DNA of 64,000 nt from Notospermus geniculatus (taxonomy: Eukaryota > Nemertea > Pilidiophora > Heteronemertea > Lineidae). The DNA lies in the NCBI GenBank assembly GCA_002633025.1, contig NMRB01000986.1:33318-97317 (forward strand), in the 5' to 3' direction. The notes under the pieces are model-generated. The model was not told the origin of the DNA, did no database searches, and saw only the letters and a program-made list of their open reading frames with translations. A program made the position numbers and the translations under genes. The stretch's first letter is position 1. Every line of letters begins with the position of its first letter. Below, piece after piece: positions 44,099 to 55,114 of this stretch.

Positions 44099-45092
44099 AC
44101 GCACCAGCCGTCGATATTCCTCATTTTCCCTTTGCACTAAATCTGATATTGATTTGTACAGGGTTCATGAAACATGCCATATACGCTGTATATTTTATAA
44201 CCATCACGCGAAAAAAAAATTAAAATTGTCAAAGTACAACGATGAGCGGAAGCCGTCCGCGTGATTTCCATCTAATTAGCATAATATCGCGAGACCTTAG
44301 AAGCGAGAGAATGCGTCAACTTTCCCATTAAAGGTGATTGTTATGTTTTAAGTTGCATAATATCAAGAGCGAAGGATAAGGTGTGTCCAATAATTCAGAA
44401 ATCGGACGAGAACAGGGAAGCGATGGTTTCGGGTCGCATCAGTCAGCAGTTTTGTTAGGTTCTCCAAAAGCTCATCTGCATGCAGACAATGCATTTGAGG
44501 ACATTTTCAAGAAAGTGCTTCAATTTGACCTGAACCTTAGTTCCCTTCGTGGGCACGCAAAGTTGGTATATACACACACTATGAGATCACTGAATTACGT
44601 CATAATTGAAACCTGTGGATCCTGTACCTTTCAGTTTTCAGATTTTAAGGATTTATATAAAAACACATAAAATAATGTCGCGTAAAAATAGTGGAAATGT
44701 ACGAGCAAATGGTGACGAGGATATGTCTAAAAACTGGAAGCGGGAGAAGTGAATTCGGCTAACCGAAACGAAACGGCGGCTTGATATTGTTGATAATTAT
44801 ATGCTTAATAATACAAATAGGCCTATGGACGGAAAATTTTGATTTTAATATTTGAATAAACGTTACAAAGGATAGCCTAATCCACTTCTAAAAGCCGCGG
44901 CTGGAAGTTGCCTCCCTGTATGTTAAATGCCAAACACCGACCAGGCTTACGACAGAGCTGACACCGAAACCAAGTGCCTTTAGTGTAAATTGGTCATTTT
45001 ATATTGTAAATATTATAATGCGCCAACAAGCCCCGGATGTCAAGCCGTCGATAACTTTTCTGAAAATCTGAATTTATCGACGGCTGGACGTC
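44099..45092. other. 3' flank of the PLAC8-like gene, no other gene
   Basis: AT-rich and consistent with a 3' UTR followed by intergenic sequence. Short frames only. Confidence 0.4.
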
Positions 45093-45248
45093 TAATGCCC
45101 GCTGTACACGGTCAAATTTTTCATCCAATTTTTTTGAAATTCAGATTCCGGGCCTATTGGCGCTTCAATGTATAAACCCGCATGTAGGCCTTTATTCAGC
45201 ATATTCAGAAAATTGGATGAAAAATTTGATCGTGTACAGCGGGCATAA
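45093..45248. mobile_element. MITE family TGCCCGCTGTACACG, copy 2
   Basis: It is homologous end to end with 32101-32256. TAA precedes TGCCCGC at the left and follows GCGGGCA at the right, so a 3-bp TAA target fits this copy; copy 1 has TAA/TTA. Confidence 0.9.
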
Positions 45249-46784
45249 GGCTATGATGATGTTATTGTTGCCATAGAATATTGCATAGATAGTGTTTTAC
45301 CAAGTGCCATAGTCTCCCTAGCATTGTAATGAGTGTATTTAGAAGAGGTTTGCGTTTTACTTATGTCGGCTTTTAGCAAGAACGTGCCTGTTAGAGATGA
45401 ATCTCAGTTATTATCACCTGTTTTGAAGCCACGCGCGTCCGTAGCTCAGATTTCATAAGTATAAATATATGTGTGCGATACCATAGCGCTAGCATCCAAC
45501 TAAAAGGTTTTTCTATACTTTTCACACAATACATGTAGGTGCATCATATTCGAACATAAGGTATCTCGTGACGTCATCACAGAATTCTGTGACATCATCG
45601 ATTGTAGCGCATCATGGCGGATTAGTTTCACCTGATTAAGCCTTGTCAGCACTGTATCTTGGTGAAGGGAATTGATATTATACTGTTTGTATGGAATATG
45701 GTAAATATTGCTTTGTAGAGTTACATCACTCACTGGACAACGTGCCACCGCGTACCATGGCCCATTCCCTCCTTATCGAAGTTCGTTTAGCGGCAAGGAG
45801 GGCTTGACTCCCTTAAAAATGGGTGCAGTGGTACAAATTGCTGCTGCTTCAAATTATATTCGTTCCTCTCGCTAGGTGGTGTGATGTCATGATCACAGTC
45901 CAATTTTGTCCTGGGTACCCACTGAAAAAACGAATTGAATATTTAGAGAGCTCTGATTGGCTGATAACCAACGAAAGCCATGAATTATGAAGTGACGTCA
46001 CAAATATGACGGCTGTGGCTGGACCTCTAATTCATCCTAGCAAAGACCAGGAATGAATCCATAATTTTTGAAGCGGGATGCGGCCACTTTTTTGTTTTTC
46101 TAATTTCAAAGCCAGTAAATGACACCATGGGCGTTTGGTCTAAGTCCAAGGTTTGACAACTGTCATATAATAATGCCAGTCTTCCAAACGAACAACTTCC
46201 CAGGCATTGAAGCATTTTATCCGTCATTTACTTTTTAACCCGTATGTTTACATGATTTATCCAAGCAACAAAATGTGATCGAGAAAACAGTCTTTGACGT
46301 CTGGTAGATTTAGCACTGGAATTTTCGCTTCGTTTTATCTGGTTTCTATAATATTATTTGTAAGTTTTACCTGAATGAAATTCAGAAACGGTGGCAGTAA
46401 AGCGCGCATAACTTTCTCTTCAATCATATTTTTCGGAAATTAAGGGCTTTTTTGAATGAGGTGACCTAATTTTCGCCGCCTGGAATGAAATCCTACTTTC
46501 TGTTATCGTCTGCTTATTGGAATGGAATAGAATGGCTAGTTATTTTAAGGTTGGTGATAGCAACATAATATTTCATTTGAGGAGAGCCTCGATTAGAATT
46601 CGCCGTATTTGTGCTTTATATTATAAACATATACAAGTGTATTTAATATTATGATATGCAACAATGTATTTCGCATTTTACTAGTATTACTATACTGACT
46701 GTCTTTCATAGGGCAAAACCAGGTCAGTGGGCCAATGTTGACCCTTAAATTGGCACCGTTACCGGTAGTTAGGTGGCGCTGATG
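45249..46784. other. Intergenic, no gene seen
   Basis: Short frames only. No strong repeat recognised. Confidence 0.4.
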
Positions 46785-46792
46785 TCCAGCAT

Positions 46793-47062
46793 TAGACTGG
46801 TTCCCGGTCCCAACATAGCCGACGGAATAAGGGACCGGTATTGGGCGGCCATACCTGGCAGAAAGCTGCCAGGTTGTGACGTCACAGAAGATTCTACTCA
46901 GTAGAAATTCAACATCGGACCTGACATCCCCAAAATAGTAAGCCAATCAACTGCGGCGTTTCATCAGGCAATACAAAAAGCTAGCCAATCAACTGCGACG
47001 TTATATCACGCAATACCGGTCCCTTATTGCGCAAGCTATATTGGGACCGGGAACCGGTCTAG
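46793..47062. mobile_element. MITE with 8-bp target duplication (hAT-like)
   Basis: TAGACTGGTTCCCGGTCCCA at the left and the mirror TGGGACCGGGAACCGGTCTA at the right, with inner AATAAGGGACCGGTATTG arms. TCCAGCAT occurs immediately outside both ends (46785-46792, 47063-47070), an 8-bp duplication as expected of hAT elements. End fragments recur at 29787 (CTGGTTCCCGGTCCCA) and 43211 (TAGACTGGTTCCCG). 270 bp, no transposase. Confidence 0.85.
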
Positions 47063-47070
47063 TCCAGCAT

Positions 47071-48469
47071 ACCTCACCGGCTCAGAACTGTGCCTAATTG
47101 TAGGGTCACGATCAGACAAAACTAGCCCTTCGCAGGGTGTTATCTAGAGGTGAAGTACAACTAGCTGCCCATGCAAAAATGTGATTAAGTAAGGCCTAGA
47201 ATATCATCATGAGGGGGTTCACCTTTCAGTCATTAAAAACGTCTACTTTCTTAAAGGAGCATGCCAATGAATAGTAAACAACGTCCTGGGGACGAGCTTC
47301 ACTGCAGTACCATGGATAGGCATGGCCCGCCTAACACCTGTTCATTTGTAATATCCCTGGACAATTAATGTAACACTCATTTTCATGGGTTATCGATATA
47401 CCTCCTAGGCCTGCCAATACATGTACATGTCAAACTTTTCCATCTACGTGTATATAATGATATATTTTTAATCATTGGGACATTTTTTTCACATTTACAA
47501 CATACCTATATGCATTTACCATCGAGAAGTTACGTCGTCCCGTTTTCTGATCCTCTCACTGCGTCGGGGTTCCGCCCAGAGCAGCCATCTTCTGGGGATG
47601 TGTTTCTCCTTCGGTCAAAATCAATTGACCAGCTTGCAATTTTGCATAAGATAGATTTCTCTCATCACAAACCAGATTAGAACTCTCATCGGAAATTTCG
47701 GCTGCATTCAGGGTGCGATGACGCCTGACGCAGGTCACGTGACGTCGCAATCCACACTCCAGACAGTGGTAGACGTGCCAAGGTTTCTGGCGACTTTCGG
47801 TTTCCGACCCTATATGGAGGTTGAACGCACTCGGATTCGAGAAGACTAACCAGGGAGCTTTTGATTAATACATGTATCATCAAAAGCAACCTGGGCTGAA
47901 CTGTTTGTGATTTGAGAAACGCATAATTATGTCCCCTCAGTGGCCAAACAATTAAAGAAAAGTTTTCCATTAACTAACCTTCGATGATACAAGAAAAGAT
48001 CCCAAACATTGAAGCCGTAATTTCTACCGACCCAGGAGAAACGCATTCACCTGCTGATAGCCAGACTACGTTGCCATTATGTAGCCAAGACCTCTCTATA
48101 CTTGACTCAATAAAGTTGCAATCGACATTACACTAAAATCTTTCACTCTTCGTTGTTTAAATTTGATTTCCACACTACGACACCACGACCGCCTCCAGTG
48201 GTGAAATGCAGAACCTCCGCGAGTTATCAGTGGGAACGTGGCACATTGATGTAACGGCTTCACGCCACACTACAATATACTTCGTTGTGCAAGAGAGAGT
48301 CGTTACTTCAATAGACCATGCCCCTCTGATCCAACACTCGGTTGGAATATCGACGGTAGACGAGATCGAGGCTGAGGGTGACAAAAGCCCGGATGTGCAC
48401 GACTTGTCTGCGATTGGTCTTTTCGCCAGATCGCCCCACCGACAAGATCTCAAAACACCAGGCCGGAGG
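47071..48469. other. Intergenic, no gene seen
   Basis: Short frames only. 48360-48400 contains an inverted copy of the 13.8-kb minisatellite unit. Confidence 0.4.
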
Positions 48470-48640
48470 TGCTGCTCCACGTGAGTTTTCTCGCGCAAAA
48501 AGTTGGCTCTCAATGAGCAACTCAACCAAAGAAAACTCGTTTGTGCCATTGGTGTCAGCCTAAGTCGTAAGGAAACCAACAGTGGTGAATTGCCCATTGG
48601 GAGCCAACTTGCACGAGAAAACTCTCAGTGGAGGAGCACC
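48470..48640. repeat. Fold-back element (about 170 bp)
   Basis: GGTGCTGCTCCACGTGAGTT pairs with the right end AACTCTCAGTGGAGGAGCAC, and AGTTGGCTCTCAATG pairs with CATTGGGAGCCAACT. Confidence 0.75.
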
Positions 48641-49010
48641 TTAACCTCTACCTCCCTCCCAACCCACCCCTAGAATCAAAATCAAACTTGCTGGCTTGCC
48701 ACGAAGATAAGAGCAGATTCTAGTGCTGATAAGACAGCACGGCAAAATGAAGTAGGACTTCTGTTTACTGCATAGTATCCTTGGCAGATAGGCCCGAAGC
48801 TGAAGGGAAAAAGGATTTACTTTTCTATATACGGTTGCTGGACTTGGGGAAACCCTTGCAACTTCAGGGTGTTATGAGAGATTACGATGAGAGATTACGA
48901 AAGGAGTATGTAATTGTGAAGGCAGTATGACGTCGGTAGGAATCGGAGGTAGGATTTATGTTGCGTACAAACGTCCGGTGTAATATCTCTGACCAATAAA
49001 CCATGAGTTA

Positions 49011-49194
49011 AGGCGCCGCACCACGTGACTGTTTTCTATCGAAAGTTTGCTGTCAGATAGTCAATTATTGCTCTCAGACAGCAAAAATTGGTGTCATACA
49101 GTACTGTATGACAGCAGTTATTGCTGTCTGACAGCAATAATTGACTATCTGACAGCAAACTTTCGATAGAAAACTGTCACGTGGAGTGGCGCCT
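49011..49194. mobile_element. Fold-back MITE, 184 bp, TTA target duplication
   Basis: AGGCGCC at the left and GGCGCCT at the right are flanked by TTA on each side (49008-49010, 49195-49197). The arms CACGTGACTGTTTTCTATCG and TTTGCTGTCAGATAGTCAAT pair almost perfectly. The centre CATACAGTACTGTATG is itself a palindrome. Confidence 0.85.
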
Positions 49195-49324
49195 TTAGAA
49201 AATAGGCTAAATGTATGCAATATGATCTACAGCTACAGGTTCGAGTACATAATCAAAAGATTGAGTACACAATCTAAATGTATCATATTTGATCACAAAA
49301 CACCCGTATATTAACCCCGGAAAT

Positions 49325-49815
49325 TCATGACTTCAGACCAAGCCGAGTAAAATGTTGTCACGTGCCGTTGCGTGATGTGCACGAAGAGACAAGAAATCGC
49401 ACATGACTTCTATTTAGAAGCTGTTCCTACTAATGCTAAAGAGACCACCACCTTGAATTGCTCCTGAACTTGGACCTCACTGTGAGAGTTCGGGCAATGG
49501 CCGTTCACCGGCCACGGACCGCGAGATCCTGTCCATGAAGTGGAAACGGCCTAAAACTGAGGTTAGGCTAAGAGGGCACAATCACATGCGCATGCTCCGG
49601 GGCAATCGCACATTTCAGCAGCAGAATATCTCATCGCCAGGATTCCTCAGAACTGGGAACACTGGGAGTGGTATTAATGAGCATTGTGAAGTCCTACCTG
49701 GGCCTAGGACAAATAGGCCTAGACGATTTCTCTATCAAGCAGGTTGTTTTCCTACAGATAACTTACAATGTACCTCAGCATATGACTGTGTGCGAAGACG
49801 GAATCGGTGTTAACA
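49325..49815. repeat. Segmental duplication, copy A
   Basis: It aligns along its length with 51228-51923. Shared blocks include GTTCCTACTAATG, CCACCTTGAATTGCTCCTGA, GGCCGTTCACCGGCCACGGA, GAAGTGGAAACGGCCTAAAA and AAGTCCTACCTGGGCCTAGG. It lacks the fold-back insertion found in copy B. The function of the unit is unknown. A short plus-strand frame crosses it, but the phase differs between copies. Confidence 0.85.
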
Positions 49816-49915
49816 AGATGACATTGTAAATGTCTGATGGTTCCCGCTTGTTAAGAGGACCTTACAGGCATGACAGGCAGCCTGCTGGCAGCCATTTTGA
49901 TGTGCTGAAATCAAA

Positions 49916-50175
49916 TCATCAGCTTTGACCTTGACCTTGACCTCTGATCATCAAGGCCATTGCATAATCAAAATGGGTATCCTCAGTAACCTAATAGTGG
50001 GTGATATCATGCTTCCACCTCTGCCATAGGCAGAGATATATCAAATTATCAAAGTATGACCTTGACCTTGACCTCTTATCATCATTGTCATTACATAATC
50101 GAAATGGGCATCCTCAATAACCTAAGTATGGGGGATATCATGTCTCTATCTCGACCACAGGCAGAGAAATTANTA
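49916..50175. repeat. Two-copy tandem duplication, about 125-bp unit
   Basis: GACCTTGACCTTGACCTCT, ATCATCAAGGCCATT, CATAATCAAAATGGGTATCC and GATATCATG recur with substitutions. Each copy starts with a TGACCT repeat, the reverse complement of AGGTCA. Confidence 0.8.
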
Positions 50176-51090
50176 CTTGGTATCCTTGGCAGATAGACCC
50201 TAAGGCCCACATTTTCAAAGCTGTTTTAACACTAAAATACATTTTAAAAAGATGAAACAATGTTTTTAGGAAAAATCATATTCTAGAACTTGTTTTAGTT
50301 TTAGAACGCTCTGACAAAAACATTTTTTCTTTCACATTTCCCAAAGGGTTTTAACGCTAAAACGTATTTTAAATCTCCCTTAAAAAGTGTTTTAGCTAGA
50401 GCAAGGTAGGGGCATGTCTAACTTCCTGTTGGCTTGTCTTGCCACAGCGACAGACTCAGGTGTTATGTCCAGTGTTTCTGAGGGTCAGTGTGTCCTCCCT
50501 GTTGTTTGGTAAGCGCTGGCAGACAGATCGACATGTTTCTCTGTGTGTCCCTTATTGTCAGGTCAGGAGTGGAACACTCATAGATGGGGGAACACTCGCA
50601 GATGTTACACCGCCGGGCCCATATTTTCAAACCGTTTAACTCTAAAATTGGTATTTCAATTCAGTCATATTCTGTAACAAGAGGGATTGCAGGCTCAGAT
50701 TTTTTATCCCGAGGTTCTGATATTGCCTTCAGGACACAGGAATAGCGTAACATTTCAAGGAAGGAACAGCGTGACAACCCAACCCACCGCTGAGGACGAA
50801 GATGAGAACGAAATATAGAATCGGGAAACGGGCGTGGCAGAAGACTGTCAAAGGAAAATGACGTCCCGCAGAATGGCTTTGTATGAGGGGCGATTCGGGG
50901 AAGTGTACTGCGCCCAGAAGGATCATGCCCTTGTCATCAATTCAGTATTGGGTCGGTTTATCGAGAGCAGCCATTGGGGTTTTACGGAACGGAACTTCCG
51001 TTGCTATGGAGACAACCGTGCGGAGACAGACGACTATGGATGGGGTGCGGTTTTCACACGGCTAAAATCAGACCTTTCGTCTCATTTCAG
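50176..51090. other. Region between tandem repeat and PLAC8 exon, partial repeats
   Basis: Around 50215-50400 GGCCCACATTTTCAAAGCTG and a TTTTAACACTAAAAT/TTTTAACGCTAAAAC pair suggest a degraded fold-back; a GGGCCCATATTTTCAAA end recurs at 50617. I looked here for upstream exons of the PLAC8 gene and found none. Confidence 0.4.
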
Positions 51091-51186
51091 GGCTCAGTGA
51101 TGAAGGACTGTCGTGCTACCTGGTGCTGTACATGTTGCGTCCTCTGCCAGCTCTCCCGGGAGGCAGACCATATTGGCCTTTTATAA
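51091..51186 (+). CDS. PLAC8-like last exon (second gene or remnant)
   Basis: After the acceptor TCGTCTCATTTCAG the frame reads GSVMKDCRATWCCTCCVLCQ then LSREADHIGLL and TAA: 31 residues, the same length class as the last exon of the gene at 44006-44098 (30 residues). It keeps the Cys pattern C...CC.CC..CQ.RE of the PLAC8 C terminus but replaces the usual basic RELK(R) tail with READH. No first or middle exon was found within 5 kb upstream on the plus strand. It is therefore either a gene with a long intron or a stranded exon. Proximity to the other gene suggests a tandem family. Confidence 0.7.
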   Translation, partial: GSVMKDCRATWCCTCCVLCQLSREADHIGLL

Positions 51187-51227
51187 GCTTTTCCGTGTGA
51201 CATTTGATGAGTACATGCAGATAAAAT

Positions 51228-51923
51228 TCATGAATTCAGACCAAGCCGACTAAAATTTTGTCGCGTGCCGTTACGTTAATGACGAATGTGCACGAGGAGA
51301 TTAGAAATCGCAAACAGACTTCTATTCTGTTCCTACTAATGCGGGTGATCCACTGACTTTACGACGAGTTTACGATCAGTTGGCAAACTAGTCGTCAACA
51401 TATTTCAGTCGTGAACGAGTCGCAAACCCGTCGTGAACGAATCGTGAATGATGATCCACCTGCCACGATTTTTCGTCGTAAACTAGTCGCAAACCCGTCG
51501 TGAACAAGTCGCCAACTGATCGTAAACTCGTCGTAAAGTCGGTGGATCACCCGCATAAAAGAGATCACCACCTTGAATTGCTCCTGATTTTGGGCCGTCA
51601 CTATCAGAGTTCGGCCACTGGCCGTTCACCGGCCACGGACAGCGAGATCATGGCCATGAAGTGGAAACGGCCTAAAACTGTGGTTAGGCCTGGAGTCTGC
51701 ACAGACAGCACACGCGCATACTTCGGGTCCATCGCACATTTCAGCTGCAGAGTATCTCATCGCCAGGATTCCTCAGGACTGGCAACACTGGCAGTGGCCA
51801 GCATTGCTAAGTCCTACCTGGGCCTAGGACAAATAGGCCTAGACCATTTCTCTGTCAAGCAGGCTGTTTTCCTACAGTTGACTTACCTATTAGCATAAGA
51901 CGCCAGGACGGAATCGGTGTTAA
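51228..51923. repeat. Segmental duplication, copy B (with insert)
   Basis: Counterpart of 49325-49815, about 85% similar by eye and longer by the 51339-51556 fold-back. It begins AATTCATGAATTCAGACCAA. Confidence 0.85.
51339..51556. mobile_element. Fold-back element, CGTAAAC-repeat family, copy 2
   Basis: ATGCGGGTGATCCACTGAC at the left and GTCGGTGGATCACCCGCAT at the right. The interior repeats CGTCGTAAACTAGTCGCAAA units. The duplicated segment at 49325-49815 gives the empty site ACTAATGCTAAAGAG. Confidence 0.85.
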
Positions 51924-53005
51924 AATAAACCGGCATAAAAACATCTCAAATGGAAGAAGGCGAAAAAGAATTGCTGTGAAAAATGACCTCGTCCCCACTG
52001 TACAACTTTACCTACATTCAACAGTGATTGAGTCATATCGTTTTTGGGGGTTTGTTCTGACAACGAAAAAGGCTAGATGCAAAAGATGATGTTATCATCA
52101 GAGGACTATGGGAACGAGGTTGGCGAAATAAGCAGTCAAACACAAAGTTAATTCAGTTTTACACAATGGTAACCTTATATTGGCACAAAGACAATACTTT
52201 ACATTAATATATTGGTATAAAATTAATTTCTTGATATTAGAACCTTTAATAACTAGTATACCTTAAGATTTTACAGCTGATATTTCTCACCCAGACACTG
52301 GGAGGTAAGAATAAGAATTTAGTAAACGCTTTTACTTCTTTCTTCTGTACATTAAAGTGCATTACAGAACATGCACAAAACTGAAGTAAAACATTTACAA
52401 TACTTTGTTCATAACATACACAATTTGAGCATTAAAGCCTAGATTACATGGAAGGAAGTCAAAACGACAACATACATAATATTAAACTGCCTTCCTATCA
52501 TTCAAACATGGCACAATGACGTAATATTCCCCTTGAAATACTGTAGAGTACCTCAAGTGAAGTTGGCAGTCTACTCTGTAGTTGGCAGTACTGTCAGACA
52601 GTGTAATAGACTGTATTTATGTCTACTTTGTATTCAAGTGGCTGAGGCACCATCTTGAATAGGATGATCTCTCCCAGGGTACTCTCCAGTACTTGGGGCA
52701 TGAGAAAACCACTGCTAGGATGAGGAATTATCTTGTGCCACTAAGATGATGCAACTAGGTTCTAGATTTTGAAAGAAGTAGGAAATGTGCAAGGTGTACA
52801 GAAGGAGCCAAAGGAAGAGAGGATTTAGAAAACATTCGTTTCTCATGCATATTTTGATATATTTAAAATCACTGAGTAATTTTCTCCAATTACCAACAAC
52901 AGAACTAACAAATTCTATTAATATACCTCCAAGTCCTATTAAAGAATTCCTCCTACCATGATTTCACAGACGAGAGCTCAACTACACAGCATAATATAGC
53001 CCTTA
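51924..53005. other. AT-rich intergenic, degraded fold-back near 52316
   Basis: AAGAATTTAGTAAACGCTTT and AAGTAAAACATTTACAATAC at 52316-52420 are a decayed copy of the TTTTACTT fold-back family. No gene seen. Confidence 0.45.
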
Positions 53006-53138
53006 AGCTGCGTTTACCAGACATCTGGAATGCGGTATAGGGATGCGGAATCCCCAGCGGAACGATATGTTGTATACGAAAATGCATTGCATTTTCCCCT
53101 TCCGCGTTCCGCATTCCGCGTGTCAGCTAAACGTAGCT
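53006..53138. mobile_element. Fold-back MITE, TTA target duplication
   Basis: AGCTGCGTTTACCAGACA at the left and TGTCAGCTAAACGTAGCT at the right, flanked by TTA (53003-53005, 53139-53141). Inner GGAATGCGG/CCGCATTCC and GCGGAATCCCCAGCGGAAC arms. 133 bp. Confidence 0.8.
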
Positions 53139-53780
53139 TTACCTGTTAAAACCAGATAAAGCATACTTTCAGTGGAGAAATTTAGCCCATGTCTAGAGAG
53201 ATTCACACCCATTAACTGTCATATGGAGAATTTATGAACTTTTTTCGCTGTGAACTTGTGTGCACTGCGTTAGAGGAAATCGCCGAAATGAAGGGGCCAG
53301 GGATGGAGCGTAATGAATGGATCTAGGGAGACAAAACCACTGTGAAATAAGTGATAGGCCGATATAATATTGAAATGTAGCATCTAAATCATAGACATTC
53401 TAGGAATACAACAACAGAACTCGATTGCACATGTTGTGAAGGAATAAAATATGTGGCAAAAATAGCCAAAGTTCGAACAAAAATAGAACTTTTCAAGGAA
53501 GATTCTGATAATTAAGTATTATCGCCGATTTTATCTGTACAATTGTGTGGAGAAGATTGGAAAGTAGTAGGATAACATCATAATACGTCAAGGGCTTTTT
53601 GAAGTTGTCGGATATTGTACCGGTACATATTGCTGTAGTTTTGTTACAGTTTGCGGTAGCATGCACAAAAACAAGAGGGGTAGGTCATGCTGCAAGTGCT
53701 TTTGTCTATTTTACCACATGTCAGTTGAAGCCCTCACACAGTTATCAAATTTAGAACACAAATGATGAAAAATTTAAACA

Positions 53781-53786
53781 TTTATT
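53781..53786 (-). terminator. Possible polyadenylation signal of the HERC-like gene
   Basis: AATAAA on the minus strand is the first canonical signal downstream of the stop at 55115, giving a 3' UTR of about 1.3 kb. No transcript evidence. Confidence 0.3.
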
Positions 53787-54377
53787 TTCCGCTGCACTGC
53801 CCCTGAACAATAAGAGAAGAGACTGATGGGAGCTTAGAATGGACAAGAGCCATTGTAGAGGCCTCAATCCAATAAAAGATTCCAGAACTTGTCGTGAAAG
53901 ATGTCAAATGCCATTTACAGAATTGATTCACCTAAAACAGAACATCAGATCTGTAAAACTTAGATGGCACACCACCAACTTTGACGGCAAAAAAGCCCAG
54001 ATGAATGCGAAACACTTTGCTGGAGAAAAACAGGGCTGCAGCCAGCAGGAGGGGGAAAGGGGTAGACCAGATGTCACTGAAGAAAACTAGAAATTGCCTA
54101 GAAATGGCAACAAAGTGGTATTGCCCACCCAAACTTCTTCTCCATAAGATGACAATCCTAGCCACAGCCCTTGGAAGAAATATCATTTCACGTCAACTGG
54201 AGCCACAACAACACATTTTTATCTACAAGATGCATAAAGGTATAGGGGTTCATAAAGGATTTGCAACCACAAAAAAACTTCTTCTCAACCACAAAACATT
54301 TCCTTAGGCCCTCCAGTACATTCTCAAGAGACAGCATGCATATGCCTGAAGACGTATGGAGGGGCAACAAGTATAAG

Positions 54378-54492
54378 CAGGCCTTTCCGTTTGACGGGCA
54401 CGAAAATGTGCATGTGCCTCGCAAACAATAGAATTTCTATTGTTTGCGAGGCGCATGCACATTTTAGCGCCCGTCAAACAGAAAGGCCTGTA
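54378..54492. repeat. Fold-back element in the putative 3' UTR
   Basis: CAGGCCTTTCCGTTTGACGG pairs with its mirror CCGTCAAACAGAAAGGCCTG. The arms meet at ATAGAATTTCTAT, so the hairpin has almost no loop. If 53781 is the poly(A) signal, it lies inside the HERC-like 3' UTR. Confidence 0.8.
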
Positions 54493-55114
54493 TAAGCCAT
54501 CGCTCTTTTCACAGGCTTCAGTGAATCTCGCCATTTCAAGATATTTAGTCCAAGAAATGACAAGTAAACGGCCTGTTTCAAATTTATCTGGCCAGCAGAT
54601 AGTCAGAGTAAGTACCAGTGGACAGGCTCCATGTTCCTACAGTTCCAGCAAGACATCAGGAAATCACATCTCACATAATGGGGGGGATATCAATCAGACA
54701 GCATATTTTGTATCCGGGGGCAACCCGTGTATATATTCTGTTCTACACAAGAGACAGGGCTACCAACAAAATCAATTTCGAATGAAAAGGTTTTCCTGCA
54801 TAAATACACTTCTTAGAGAAATATATTGTAAATAAGTTAAAGCTCACAACCTTTTTGTTGTCAAATTCTCACCTGCATAATCACAGCCTTAAGCCTCATC
54901 ATCAAGCCCATTCCTACAGTACTGTTCATATAGTATCACCTTCTTACAGCAGGCATTAGTACCTTTCGGGACAGTACCTTTCAGGAATATTAATCTACTT
55001 TTGAATCTCCTACAATACCTTTCACAAATAAACATCAGAGTACCTTCCAAGGTGCCCATCGAGTTGGTACTTATCTATGACACCAACTGTATACTTCCCA
55101 TGGAGATCCTGACT

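Noticed and set aside
43263-44223. Long frames across the second N gap
   Set aside because: Mostly N. Only the 44006-44098 part is a supported exon, and only in one phase.
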